A stretch of DNA of 24,094 bases from GCA-2733415 sp964635575 (GCA_964635575.1 CAZWNY010000026.1:1-24094), one strand, 5' to 3'. Shown: positions 1 to 8,752, numbered from the stretch's first letter. Translations and numbers: made by a program. Notes: generated by a model not told the origin, from the letters alone.

Positions 1-237
1 AATTTTTAATTAAATACGCCGTTATAAATGGCTACTAATCGCTAATATATATATATATAGAACTTAGCAACTTTTTTTTAAAAAAATTTAAAAAAATCTT
101 TAAAAAAAGTATAATTATAATCTTATTTTAAACGTTTAACTATACGTATTTATTGGATTTAATATTTTTTTTGATAAAAAATCAAGTCAAACATTATAAA
201 TTGCTACAGCACCAGTGTTCAGTTCTCAAAATTATTT
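1..237. other. AT-rich intergenic region downstream of mfd
   Basis: No gene can be supported here. The stretch holds an AT dinucleotide run (about 45-58) and a block of alternating A and T runs (about 71-110) that could fold into an A/T-only hairpin. A short inverted repeat, TTGAT/ATCAA, lies at about 169-185, but on the minus strand it is followed by A residues rather than T, so it is not a convincing terminator for mfd. Confidence 0.5.
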
Positions 238-3200
238 TTAAATCAATTTTAAAACCTCTAGCGCTTTATTTACGGTTGTAATATTGTTAAAGGAAAGTAG
301 TAAACGAAGTCCGTTTTTAGTTTCTTTTTCTTTCATTTTACATTGTTTCGGGTGTTTTTGAACAAATTGCAAAATAGTTGTGAATTTTTGTGTTTCATAA
401 AACTTAGAGCTTTGGTCGGCAATAAAATAGCCTATTAAAACCCCTTTTTTCATAATAAGTCGTTCCAATCCAAGGTTTGCGGCAATCCATTTTAATTGTA
501 CGGAAGCTAATAAATCTATTGCTTGTATGGGTAATTCGCCAAAACGATCTTCTAGGTCTTTTTTATATTTTTCTAAATCGGTATCAATTTTTAACTCTGC
601 TAATTTACTATATAAACTTAAACGTTCTGCGATGTTATTTATATAGTCATCTGGAAAAAGTAGTTCAAAATCAGTATCTATTTGGGTATCTTTTACAAAA
701 ACAGTAATTTCTTCTTTTTGTTGGTCTTTATATAACTCGGAAAATTCATTTTGTTTCAATTCTTCTATTGCTTCGTTTAAAATTTTCTGATAGGTTGTAA
801 AGCCAATTTCATTTATAAATCCGCTTTGTTCTCCTCCTAAAATATCGCCTGCACCTCTAATTTCTAAATCTTTCATGGCAATATTAAAACCACTCCCTAA
901 ATCGGAGTGTATTTCTAACGCTTGTATACGTTTTCTTCCATCATCGGTCATTGTGCTATATGGCGGTGTAATAAAATAACAGAATGCTTTTTTATTGCTA
1001 CGTCCAACTCTACCTCGCATTTGGTGCAGGTCTGACAAACCAAAATTATTGGCATTGTTAATAAAAATAGTATTGGCATTTGGGACGTCTAAACCTGATT
1101 CGATAATGGTAGTTGCTACTAAAACATCAAACTCATTATTCATAAAAGCTAACATTAATTGTTCGAGTTTTTTACCTTTCATTTGCCCATGACCAATCGC
1201 AATTTTTGCATTAGGCACTAAACGTTGTAACATACCTGCTACTTCTTTTATGTTTTCGATTCGGTTATGTACAAAAAACACTTGTCCGCCACGTTGTATT
1301 TCGTATAAAACGGCATCTCTAATGGTTTCTTCGTTAAAACGAATTACATTGGTTTGTATTGGATAACGGTTTGGTGGCGGTGTATTTATAGTACTTAAAT
1401 CTCGTGCTGCCATTAAACTAAATTGCAATGTACGTGGTATTGGTGTTGCGGTAAGGGTTAGTGTATCTACATTTTCTTTTATGGTTTTTAGTTTATCTTT
1501 TACAGATACTCCAAATTTTTGTTCTTCATCTACAATTAGCAATCCTAAATCTTTAAATTTTACTTTTTCACCTGCTAATTGATGTGTTCCTATTAAAATG
1601 TCTATTTTACCAGTTGCTAAGTTTTTTAAAATTTGTGTTTTTTGTTTTGCAGTTTTAAAACGATTCATATAATCGACCGTTACAGGCATTTCTTTTAATC
1701 GTTCGGTAAATGTTTTATGATGCTGAAATGCTAAAATAGTAGTTGGCACTAAAATAGCAACTTGTTTACCATTATCTACTGCTTTAAAAGCGGCTCGTAT
1801 GGCAACTTCTGTTTTCCCGAAGCCAACATCTCCGCAAATTAATCGATCCATTGGGCGTTCACTTTCCATGTCGGATTTTACATCTTGGGTTGCAGTAAAT
1901 TGATCGGGCGTATCTTCATATATAAAAGAGGCTTCTAACTCATGCTGTAAATAACTGTCTGGCGAAAATTGAAATCCTTTTTGCGCTCTTCTTTTTGCGT
2001 ATAATTTTATGAGGTTAAATGCAATATGCTTAACTCTGCTTTTTGTTTTTTGTTTCAATTTTTTCCATGCACCAGAACCTAATTTATAAATTTTTGGTGT
2101 TTTACCATCTTTACCGTTGTATTTGGTAATTTTATGTAACGAGTGAATGCTTACATATAATGTATCTCGTTCACCGTACATTAATTTTATGGCTTCTTGT
2201 TGTTTTCCTTCTACCTCTATTTTTTGTAAACCTGCAAAACGACCAATTCCATGGTCAATATGTGTTACATAATCGCCTTTTTGCAAACGAGTTAATTCTT
2301 TTATTGTTATCGCTTGTTTTTTAGCGTATCCGTTTTTAATATGAAATTTATGATATCGTTCAAATATTTGATGATCGGTATAGCAAATGGTTTTACTATC
2401 ATCATCTATAAATCCTTCATAAATAGGTAAGATAATTGCTTTATAATTTACTTCTTGCGCTACATCATTAAAAATATCTATAAAGCGTTGCACTTGTTTT
2501 TTATTGGCACAAGCAATGTAATTGGTATATCCTTTTTTGGTGTTTTGGTGCAAGTTTTGTATTAATAAATCGAATTTTTTATTAAAGGAAGGTTGTGGTT
2601 TTATTTTAAACTGAATGTGTTTTTTATGATCTGTATAGTAACCCGTATTTTGAAGTTCGGCAACACTAAAACTTTGTAATTGTTGAAGCAATAATGCTGA
2701 TGTGCAAAACAAATCGATTGGTTTTGAATAATTTATTTCTTCGGATAATTTTAAAAATTCTGTTTCTGCATTAATAAACAAGGCATTAATTGTATCGTTA
2801 AATAATTCTTTATCTTTAATGAAGATGGAGGTTTTGTCGGAAATATATTTTAAAAAACTTTCTCGGTTTTCCTGAAGCATTTTATTTTCTACATTCGGAA
2901 TAATACTAATTTTATTGAGTTCTGTTAACGATAGTTGCGTGACAATATCAAAAGTACGAATACTATCAACATCGTCTCCAAAAAACTCAATCCGGTAAGG
3001 CTCATTATTCGAAAACGAAAATACATCTACAATACCTCCACGCACTGAAAACTCTCCTGGTTCGGTAACAAAATCTACTCGTTTAAATTTATATTCAAAC
3101 AGTACTTCGTTTATAAAATCGATTGATATAACATCGTTTAAAGCAACTTTTAAAGTGTTTTTATTAAGTTCCTTTTTGGTTACTACTTTTTCAAACAAAG

Positions 3201-3579
3201 CAGCTGGATAAGTAACTACTACAATTGGTTTTTTACGTGAATTAATGTGGTTTAATACTTCTGCACGTAATAATATATTGGCGTTATCGGTTTTTTCTAT
3301 TTGATATGGTTTGCGATAACTACTTGGATAAAAAAACACGTTTTTGCTATTCATTAGCAACTCTAAATCGTTAGTAAAAAAAGCTGCTTCTTCTTTGTTT
3401 TGTGCAATTAAAAGTATTGGTTTTTCGGTAGTTTTAAATACTGAAGCAATAACAAATGACAATGACGAACCTACTAAATGAGAAACTTTAAAGTCCAATT
3501 TAGGTTCATTTAACTGTTTAATAAGCCGTTTAGTTTGATTTGTTTTTTCAAATTTGGCTAAAATAGAAGATGTGCTCAA
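238..3579 (-). CDS. mfd: Transcription-repair coupling factor Mfd
   Basis: Mfd is a cytosolic ATP-dependent DNA translocase that removes RNA polymerase stalled at DNA lesions and recruits UvrA for nucleotide excision repair. The 1113 residues carry the usual order of parts: a UvrB-like N-terminal module, the RNA polymerase-interacting domain (GDYVTHIDHGIGRF near residue 440), a RecG-like helicase core with Walker A GFGKTE near 586, the DEEQ box near 685 and TATPIPRTL soon after, the QMRGRVGRS motif near 858, and a C-terminal regulatory domain. The length is normal for Bacteroidota. The start is a TTG codon: no in-frame ATG lies just upstream, and the next internal Met is about 75 residues in, past conserved N-terminal sequence. 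The gene diverges from a small membrane-protein gene. I see no exact -7 box in its upstream region. Confidence 0.97.
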   Translation of the reverse strand: MSTSSILAKFEKTNQTKRLIKQLNEPKLDFKVSHLVGSSLSFVIASVFKTTEKPILLIAQNKEEAAFFTNDLELLMNSKNVFFYPSSYRKPYQIEKTDNANILLRAEVLNHINSRKKPIVVVTYPAALFEKVVTKKELNKNTLKVALNDVISIDFINEVLFEYKFKRVDFVTEPGEFSVRGGIVDVFSFSNNEPYRIEFFGDDVDSIRTFDIVTQLSLTELNKISIIPNVENKMLQENRESFLKYISDKTSIFIKDKELFNDTINALFINAETEFLKLSEEINYSKPIDLFCTSALLLQQLQSFSVAELQNTGYYTDHKKHIQFKIKPQPSFNKKFDLLIQNLHQNTKKGYTNYIACANKKQVQRFIDIFNDVAQEVNYKAIILPIYEGFIDDDSKTICYTDHQIFERYHKFHIKNGYAKKQAITIKELTRLQKGDYVTHIDHGIGRFAGLQKIEVEGKQQEAIKLMYGERDTLYVSIHSLHKITKYNGKDGKTPKIYKLGSGAWKKLKQKTKSRVKHIAFNLIKLYAKRRAQKGFQFSPDSYLQHELEASFIYEDTPDQFTATQDVKSDMESERPMDRLICGDVGFGKTEVAIRAAFKAVDNGKQVAILVPTTILAFQHHKTFTERLKEMPVTVDYMNRFKTAKQKTQILKNLATGKIDILIGTHQLAGEKVKFKDLGLLIVDEEQKFGVSVKDKLKTIKENVDTLTLTATPIPRTLQFSLMAARDLSTINTPPPNRYPIQTNVIRFNEETIRDAVLYEIQRGGQVFFVHNRIENIKEVAGMLQRLVPNAKIAIGHGQMKGKKLEQLMLAFMNNEFDVLVATTIIESGLDVPNANTIFINNANNFGLSDLHQMRGRVGRSNKKAFCYFITPPYSTMTDDGRKRIQALEIHSDLGSGFNIAMKDLEIRGAGDILGGEQSGFINEIGFTTYQKILNEAIEELKQNEFSELYKDQQKEEITVFVKDTQIDTDFELLFPDDYINNIAERLSLYSKLAELKIDTDLEKYKKDLEDRFGELPIQAIDLLASVQLKWIAANLGLERLIMKKGVLIGYFIADQSSKFYETQKFTTILQFVQKHPKQCKMKEKETKNGLRLLLSFNNITTVNKALEVLKLI

Positions 3580-3678
3580 TGTTAAGTTATTATAAAAAAA
3601 CGAAGATAGTTTTATTTTTAAAAATTTATAAAAAAATAGGATTTTTTTTAATGAAACTTACTGTTTTAAAAAAAATAG

Positions 3679-3686
3679 TATATTTG
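3679..3686 (+). promoter_or_regulatory. Candidate -7 box for the 78-residue membrane protein gene
   Basis: TATATTTG matches the Bacteroidota -7 consensus TAnnTTTG exactly and lies 21 bases before the ATG at 3708. No TTG stands at the expected -33 spacing, so the call rests on the -7 match alone. Confidence 0.4.
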
Positions 3687-3707
3687 TGACAACAAACTAC
3701 AGAAATA

Positions 3708-3944
3708 ATGACCGTTACAAAAACAAAACTTTACATTTTAAAATTGCTATGTTTTATTGTTTTTTTTAGTATTTCTTGGGTAATTCTTTATTTTTTATTT
3801 AGTGAATTAAGTACGGATTACAAAAGTGTGATTTTCTCTGTAGTTGCTGTTATTTTTAGTCCAAAAATAACTTACTTCACAACGCAAACAGGTAAAAAAA
3901 TGCAGTTTAAATGGATTTTCATTAAAAAACCTATTTGCGTATAG
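3708..3944 (+). CDS. Small two-helix membrane protein, function unknown
   Basis: The product is 78 residues long. Two hydrophobic segments (about 8-30 and 40-54) are separated by a short polar loop. A basic tail follows, containing a TQTGKKMQFKWIF-like stretch. The pattern suggests an inner-membrane hairpin with a cytoplasmic basic tail. From memory, similar proteins of 70-80 residues that end in 'SPK...QTG...KWIF' occur in other flavobacteria, which argues for a real gene, but I cannot assign a function. It has an ATG start, an upstream TATATTTG box and its own downstream terminator. It is transcribed away from mfd. Confidence 0.7.
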   Translation: MTVTKTKLYILKLLCFIVFFSISWVILYFLFSELSTDYKSVIFSVVAVIFSPKITYFTTQTGKKMQFKWIFIKKPICV

Positions 3945-4006
3945 TGTTTTATTTTAAAATGAAATTAAAAAAATGAAATTGGAATTTGTAAAAAATGGGT
4001 AAAAAA

Positions 4007-4035
4007 AAGCACTTAAACGCTATGTTTAGGTGCTT
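4007..4035. terminator. Bidirectional intrinsic terminator
   Basis: AAGCACTTAAAC (4007-4018) and GTTTAGGTGCTT (4024-4035) form a 12-bp stem with one T/G wobble around a 5-base loop. An A run (4001-4008) stands on the left and a T run (4034-4039) on the right, so each strand reads hairpin plus U tract. It sits between the converging 78-residue gene (ends 3944) and the last ompH gene (ends 4062) and can stop both. Confidence 0.9.
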
Positions 4036-4061
4036 TTTTATTTATAAAAAGTAATGTGTGA

Positions 4062-4571
4062 TTACATTCCTAATTCCTTTTTTACTGAGGACATTAAATC
4101 AGTTCCTTCAGCTAAAATTAAACCTGAACCTACCGTTGAATCAATTACATATTGAAACCCTTGAGCTCTTGCTACTTTTTGTATTGCTAAACGTGCTTTT
4201 TCCATAACAGGCTTTATTAAGTTTTCTTGTTTTTTACCCATTTCTTTTTGTGCATTTTGCTCGTACTTTAAAATATTATCTCTTGTTTCTTGTACTTCTT
4301 GAGCTCTTTTTCCATTTTCTTCATCAGTTTGACTGGTTGCTTCCGCTTGATACCTTTTCATTGTATTTTGTAATGCGGTTGCCATATTTTTTATTTCATT
4401 TTCGTATGTTTTTTGTATTTTTTCTAACTGATTTTGTGCATTTTTCATATCTGGCATACTTGCAATTAAATCTTGCGTATTAATATGTGCTAATTTACTT
4501 TGTGCAGTTGACATGTTTACTGCTCCAAAAAGTAAGGCTACAGCGATTAAAAGTGTTTTAAATTGTTTCAT
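4062..4571 (-). CDS. OmpH/Skp-family periplasmic chaperone (short paralogue)
   Basis: This is a 169-residue protein with a cleavable signal peptide (about 1-23, ending STAQ). A mature start of the 'KLAHINTQDLIASMP' type follows, typical of the OmpH/Skp family, then a long charged coiled coil (about 42-115), then a C-terminal return segment (KPVMEKARLAIQKVARAQGFQYVID). Skp proteins form periplasmic trimers that hold unfolded outer-membrane proteins on their way to the Bam complex. It is the last gene of the bamA cluster, 42 bp after a longer paralogue, and is followed by a strong terminator. In related genomes murI often follows this gene, by my recollection; here it does not. Confidence 0.92.
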   Translation of the reverse strand: MKQFKTLLIAVALLFGAVNMSTAQSKLAHINTQDLIASMPDMKNAQNQLEKIQKTYENEIKNMATALQNTMKRYQAEATSQTDEENGKRAQEVQETRDNILKYEQNAQKEMGKKQENLIKPVMEKARLAIQKVARAQGFQYVIDSTVGSGLILAEGTDLMSSVKKELGM

Positions 4572-4613
4572 GGTAATTTGTTATTAAAGGTTAAATTTTT
4601 AGTATTTATTAGA

Positions 4614-5399
4614 TTAATTGTTTTTCTTTTTTTGTTTTTCTTTTTTTGCTTTACGTTCGTCTAAAATGCGTTGTCTTTTTTCTGCGTATATTTTTTTTCT
4701 TGCTTCTTTTGCTGCTAACAATTTTTCTTTACGTTCGTCTAAAATGCGTTGTCTTTCTGACTTTGTGTCTGTTAGTGCTTTTTTACGTGTATCTTTCTTT
4801 TTATCAATAATAGGTACTACACTTTCTTTTTCTGCTTTTTTCTTTTCTTTTTTATTTCTTAATTGCTTTCTATTAGCTGTTCTTGTTATTGTTCTAACAA
4901 TATAATCGCTTAAATCATACCTTTTGTTTGAGTATAACATTACTATGTCTGCTGACTTGTCAAAAATAAAATCGTATTTTTTTGCTTTTGCTAGATCTCT
5001 TGTTGCTGTTAAAATTTGATCTTGTACTGGCTCTATAAAATTTCTTTTTTGGATAAATAAATCTCCATTAGGTCCAAATCTTTTTTGCTGATATTCTAAA
5101 ATTTCTTTTTCTTCTATTTTAATTTCTTCTTCCTTTTCTTCTATTAATTCTTTAGTTAATAGCACACGTTCATTTCTTAAATCTACTTTTTTCTTTTCAA
5201 TACCTTTTAGTTTCAAATCTATTTCTGCTTTCCACTTTTTTACTTTAATATCTAGCTGTGTTAATGCTTCTTGATATTTAGGTATGTTTTCAAGTATATA
5301 TTCGGTATCTACAAAGCCTATTCTAATATTACTTCGTTGTGCACTAGCAGTAATCGTTATATAGATAAAAAACAGGGTTAAAATAATTTTTGTTTTCAT
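4614..5399 (-). CDS. OmpH/Skp-family periplasmic protein with lysine/arginine-rich C-terminal tail
   Basis: The product has 261 residues. A signal peptide (about 1-20) is followed by the OmpH-type start 'IRIGFVDTEYILENIPKY', a charged coiled coil (about 45-115), and the 'FIEPVQDQILTATRDLAKAKKYDFIFDKS' return segment. This is the usual OmpH/Skp layout up to about residue 165. Beyond it comes an extra tail of about 90 residues, very rich in Lys, Arg and Glu, containing RQRILDERK twice, 26 residues apart (216-224 and 242-250). It lies directly after bamA and before a second, ordinary OmpH. The expected role is periplasmic escort of outer-membrane proteins. The tail may bind the cell wall or lipids, but that is a guess. 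Confidence 0.9.
   Translation of the reverse strand: MKTKIILTLFFIYITITASAQRSNIRIGFVDTEYILENIPKYQEALTQLDIKVKKWKAEIDLKLKGIEKKKVDLRNERVLLTKELIEEKEEEIKIEEKEILEYQQKRFGPNGDLFIQKRNFIEPVQDQILTATRDLAKAKKYDFIFDKSADIVMLYSNKRYDLSDYIVRTITRTANRKQLRNKKEKKKAEKESVVPIIDKKKDTRKKALTDTKSERQRILDERKEKLLAAKEARKKIYAEKRQRILDERKAKKEKQKKKNN
4649..4756 (-). repeat. 30-bp exact direct repeat inside the longer ompH gene
   Basis: Positions 4649-4678 and 4727-4756 are identical over 30 bases, offset by 78 bp (26 codons, in frame). They encode the two RQRILDERK copies in the basic tail. Identity at the DNA level points to a fairly recent in-frame duplication or gene conversion. Confidence 0.85.
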
Positions 5400-5414
5400 A
5401 ACTCAGTAATGTTT

Positions 5415-5470
5415 AAAGAAAATATCGTGCCAAAAATAATAATTAATGTTTCAATAACGGTATTTTCTTT
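5415..5470 (-). other. Long-arm inverted repeat in the bamA-ompH spacer
   Basis: AAAGAAAATATCGT (5415-5428) and ACGGTATTTTCTTT (5457-5470) match as an inverted repeat at 13 of 14 positions, with a 28-base loop. It begins one base after the bamA stop codon. On the minus strand the distal arm is T-rich, so it may act as a weak attenuator or an mRNA-processing site that sets ompH levels relative to bamA. A TATTTTTG box on the minus strand (5438-5431) lies in the loop and could be an internal promoter. Confidence 0.4.
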
Positions 5471-5471
5471 G

Positions 5472-8036
5472 TTAAAATTGCCTACCTAATATAAAATGTG
5501 TTTCTAGTCCGTTTCTTTCAGGTTGTCCAGGTAGGCTATCAAAACCATATCCGAAATCAATACCTAACAATCCAAATGCGGGCATAAAAATACGAACACC
5601 TGCACCTGCTGACCGATAAAGGTTAAACGGGTCGAAGTTTTCAAAACCGTCATAGGAGTTTCCCATGTCTGCAAAACCTAGCACGTAAATACTTGCTGAT
5701 GGGTTTAGGGTTATTGGATGTCTTAACTCGATCGAAAATTTATTAAATATTGTACTTCCGTCATTACTTGATAGTGATTGGTTTGGGTAACCTCTTAAAG
5801 CTACTGGTTCTCTACTTACTAGTTGATTTCCTCCTCCCAGTCCGTCTCCTCCCAGAAAAAATCTTTCAAAAGGTATTACTCCTCTGCTTTCATTGTATGC
5901 TCCTAAAAATCCAAATTGCATATTTGTTCTAAATACTAAATCTTTATAAATTGTGCTGTACCATTCCGCATTAAATCTAATTTTATAATATTCTAACCAT
6001 CTAAATCTTTCTTGGTCTATACGTTCTAATTCTGGCACATCTTGGTTGGCTACTGCTATAATTCTATCAGCTTCTAGTTGCTCATAATCTACCCTGTTTA
6101 CTAATGAGTATGGCATTGAGAATTTTGCTGTAATTCCGAAATTAGATCCGCTACGAGGATAAACAGGGTTTCTATCTAAACTATTTCTGGTTAGCCCTAC
6201 TGTAAATGCTAAATTGTTAGAAAAACCGTCACTTATATATTCGAAAATTCCTGAATTAAAATTATTTAATTGGTAATTTTGTAGTGATACTGAGGTGCTT
6301 AGCATAAAATAATCATCTGGAATTTGTAATCTTCTTGCTAATCCTAATGTTATTCCTGTTACAGAAAAACGTTGATCTTTATCTACGTCTCTTGTAATGG
6401 CATCAAACCTAAATTGTTGTGAGTTTGATAATGATATTGAAAATTGTTGTGGTTTTTTTCCACCTAGCCACGGCTCCATAAATGAGAAACTATAGGTTTT
6501 AAAAAATCTACTTACTTGTGCTCTTATCGATAATGTTTGACCATCTCCCATTGGTAAAGGATCGTATGCTTCTTTTTTGAAGAAATTTTTAATAGAAAAG
6601 TTATTAAATGATAGCCCTAAGGTTCCTATAAATCCTCCGCCCCCAAGTCCTCCTTGAAGTTCTACTTGACTGGATCCTCTTTCTACTACACTATATTCAA
6701 CATCTACTGTTCCTTCATTTGGATTTGGATTTTTAATGTTTGGCACCAATTTTTCTGCATCAAAAAATCCTAATTGTCCTAATTCACGTAAACTTCTAAT
6801 TATTTTAGATTTACTATATACTTGACCTGGTTTACTACGGAGTTCTCTATAAATTACGTGGTCGTTTGTTTTATCGTTTCCTATTACGGTAATGTTTTTA
6901 AAATAGGTTAGTTTTCCTTCTGATATTCTGATTTCAAAATCAATAGTATCATTACGAACACCTATTTCTACTGGTGTTACTCTTGAAAACAAATATCCAT
7001 TGTTTTGATATAAATTGGTTAAATCATCTGCATCTGTCGATGTTTTATCTTCTATTTGCTTTTCTAATAATACGCCGTTATAAACGTCTCCTTCATGAAT
7101 TTTTAATTTATACTGGAGGTATTTGTCAGAATATATGGTGTTTCCTGTAAAATTAATAGTACCTATATAGTATTTTTTACCTTCATTAATATTTATTTTT
7201 AAAGATATGGTTTTATCATCATTTAAAATCGGGTCGCCTCCTTCTATATGTATGTCTCTATATCCTTTTTCTTTATATTCATTTTTAATTTTAGCCAGAT
7301 CTTCTTTGTAGTCTGCTTCTATAAATTTTGAACGTTTTAAAAACCTTGTTATTTTACGTTTTTTGGTATTTTTCATTGCTCTAAGCAACTTTTTTTCGGT
7401 AAAGTTTTCGTTACCTATAAAGGTGATGTCTTTAATTTTAGCTTTTTTTCCTTTATCAATATTTACCACTAAATTTATTATTTTCTTGCCTGTAGAGTCC
7501 GTTTTAAGTATTGGGTTTAAGTGAACCTTACTGTTTATATAGCCTTCCTTTTTATATGTTTTTTCTAAGTAATTTTTGGTAGTGGTTAGTAGGTTTTCGG
7601 TTACTTTTACACCTTTTTTAAGGTTGTTTTCTTTAATAATTTCGTCTTTTTTACCTTTTTTTACTCCTACTATTTTTACTTCATTTAGTGTTGGTAGTTC
7701 TTCTACTTCTATTTCTAAATAAATTGCGCGTCCATCTACTTTAGTAACGTATAAGTTTACGCTACTAAAAAGTTTAGATGACCATAGTTTTTTTATGGCT
7801 GCACTTGTTTTGTCTCCTGGTACTATTAAACTTTGTCCTTTATGTAAGCCTGAATAAGTAACAATGGTTTGTTTGTTAAAACTTGTGTTTCCTGAAACGG
7901 TTATTTCCTCAATAATATATTTTGAATTTGGGATATAACTATCGTCTTGTGCCGCTACGTTTGCTGTTATTAGTGTTATTAGTAATATAGCTATTACTTG
8001 TATTGTACGACTAAAGTTGTTCGCTTGTTTTTCCAA
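5472..8036 (-). CDS. bamA: Outer-membrane protein assembly factor BamA
   Basis: BamA is the central outer-membrane subunit of the Bam complex, which folds and inserts beta-barrel proteins. The 854 residues show a signal peptide (about 1-29), five POTRA-type repeats (about 40-445, each with a GN or GxxxG turn such as ITVSGNTSF and ITFIGNENF), and a C-terminal 16-strand barrel domain. The conserved loop-6 motif reads LRGY near residue 746, and the chain ends in the aromatic beta-signal HFILGRQF. The reading frame opens at a TTG: upstream in frame there are only ATA and ATT codons before two TAA stops, and no nearby downstream Met would keep the signal peptide. The start overlaps the uppS end by 26 bp, so translation is probably coupled. 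Two ompH genes follow. Confidence 0.97.
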   Translation of the reverse strand: MEKQANNFSRTIQVIAILLITLITANVAAQDDSYIPNSKYIIEEITVSGNTSFNKQTIVTYSGLHKGQSLIVPGDKTSAAIKKLWSSKLFSSVNLYVTKVDGRAIYLEIEVEELPTLNEVKIVGVKKGKKDEIIKENNLKKGVKVTENLLTTTKNYLEKTYKKEGYINSKVHLNPILKTDSTGKKIINLVVNIDKGKKAKIKDITFIGNENFTEKKLLRAMKNTKKRKITRFLKRSKFIEADYKEDLAKIKNEYKEKGYRDIHIEGGDPILNDDKTISLKININEGKKYYIGTINFTGNTIYSDKYLQYKLKIHEGDVYNGVLLEKQIEDKTSTDADDLTNLYQNNGYLFSRVTPVEIGVRNDTIDFEIRISEGKLTYFKNITVIGNDKTNDHVIYRELRSKPGQVYSKSKIIRSLRELGQLGFFDAEKLVPNIKNPNPNEGTVDVEYSVVERGSSQVELQGGLGGGGFIGTLGLSFNNFSIKNFFKKEAYDPLPMGDGQTLSIRAQVSRFFKTYSFSFMEPWLGGKKPQQFSISLSNSQQFRFDAITRDVDKDQRFSVTGITLGLARRLQIPDDYFMLSTSVSLQNYQLNNFNSGIFEYISDGFSNNLAFTVGLTRNSLDRNPVYPRSGSNFGITAKFSMPYSLVNRVDYEQLEADRIIAVANQDVPELERIDQERFRWLEYYKIRFNAEWYSTIYKDLVFRTNMQFGFLGAYNESRGVIPFERFFLGGDGLGGGNQLVSREPVALRGYPNQSLSSNDGSTIFNKFSIELRHPITLNPSASIYVLGFADMGNSYDGFENFDPFNLYRSAGAGVRIFMPAFGLLGIDFGYGFDSLPGQPERNGLETHFILGRQF

Positions 8037-8748
8037 ATCTTCGTTCTCTATTTTGATAATTTATTAACGCCTCATAAAGGTGTTCTTGCTTAAAATCTGG
8101 CCAAAGTACATCTGTAAAATATAATTCGGCGTATGCGATTTGCCATAACAAAAAATTACTTAAGCGTTGTTCTCCGCTTGTTCTAATAAGTAAATCTACG
8201 TCTGGTAAATTTTGCGTGTAAAGATGCTCATTTATAATTGATTCATCAATATTTTCGACAAAAATTATATTATTTTTAACTTTATTCGCTATATTTTTAA
8301 CGGTTTTAACAATTTCATCTCTAGACCCGTAACTTAATGCTAATGTTAAAACTAAGTTGTTATTGTTTTTTGTTTTAGCAATGACGTCTAATAATGTATT
8401 TCTTGCTTTTTTTGGCAAGTCTTCTAAATTACCGATGGTATTGAGTTTAATTCCGTTTTTTGATAGGGTTTTAAATTCATTTTTCAGAGATGATACTAAT
8501 AAATTCATTAGTTTATCTACTTCTTTTTGAGGTCTGTTCCAGTTTTCTGTAGAAAAAGCATATAATGTTAAGTGTGTGGCTTCTACTTTTCGAGCGCCTT
8601 CAATGGCTTCTCGTACTGCTTTTGCTCCTTTTTCGTGTCCAAACACTCGCAATAAACCTCTTTTTTTAGCCCAACGTCCATTACCGTCCATTATTATGGC
8701 AATATGTTTAGGTGCTGTTTTTAGTTGTATTTGGTTTAAAAGCGTCAT
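8011..8748 (-). CDS. uppS: Isoprenyl transferase (undecaprenyl diphosphate synthase)
   Basis: UppS adds eight isopentenyl diphosphate units in cis to farnesyl diphosphate, giving the lipid carrier for peptidoglycan and O-antigen synthesis. The 245-residue form begins at the ATG at 8748. A longer TTG-initiated frame would add 12 residues that overlap the upstream gene and match nothing known. Visible signatures are MDGNGRWAKKRG with the catalytic Asp at residue 21, the FSTENWNRP segment, and DLLIRTSGEQRLSNFLLWQ near the C-terminus. The length is standard. It starts 4 bp after the DUF6089 gene and overlaps bamA by 26 bp, the usual flavobacterial arrangement linking lipid-carrier and outer-membrane assembly genes. 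Confidence 0.97.
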   Translation of the reverse strand: MTLLNQIQLKTAPKHIAIIMDGNGRWAKKRGLLRVFGHEKGAKAVREAIEGARKVEATHLTLYAFSTENWNRPQKEVDKLMNLLVSSLKNEFKTLSKNGIKLNTIGNLEDLPKKARNTLLDVIAKTKNNNNLVLTLALSYGSRDEIVKTVKNIANKVKNNIIFVENIDESIINEHLYTQNLPDVDLLIRTSGEQRLSNFLLWQIAYAELYFTDVLWPDFKQEHLYEALINYQNRERRFGKTSEQL

Positions 8749-8752
8749 AAAA

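Noticed and set aside
45..110. AT dinucleotide run and A/T homopolymer hairpins downstream of mfd
   Set aside because: Low-complexity sequence common in AT-rich intergenic DNA; no GC-containing stem supports a terminator.
3630..3648. 8-bp A/T inverted repeat between mfd and the small gene
   Set aside because: Pure A/T arms between divergent genes, where no terminator is expected.
4618..4905. A 95-codon plus-strand frame rich in Phe and Ser
   Set aside because: It is the antisense shadow of the Lys/Arg-rich tail of the OmpH paralogue.
13..7088. A 16-base match (AATACGCCGTTATAAA) between the left end and the bamA coding region near 7073
   Set aside because: One 16-base match in 24 kb of AT-rich DNA can arise by chance, and nothing around either copy suggests an attachment site or mobile repeat.
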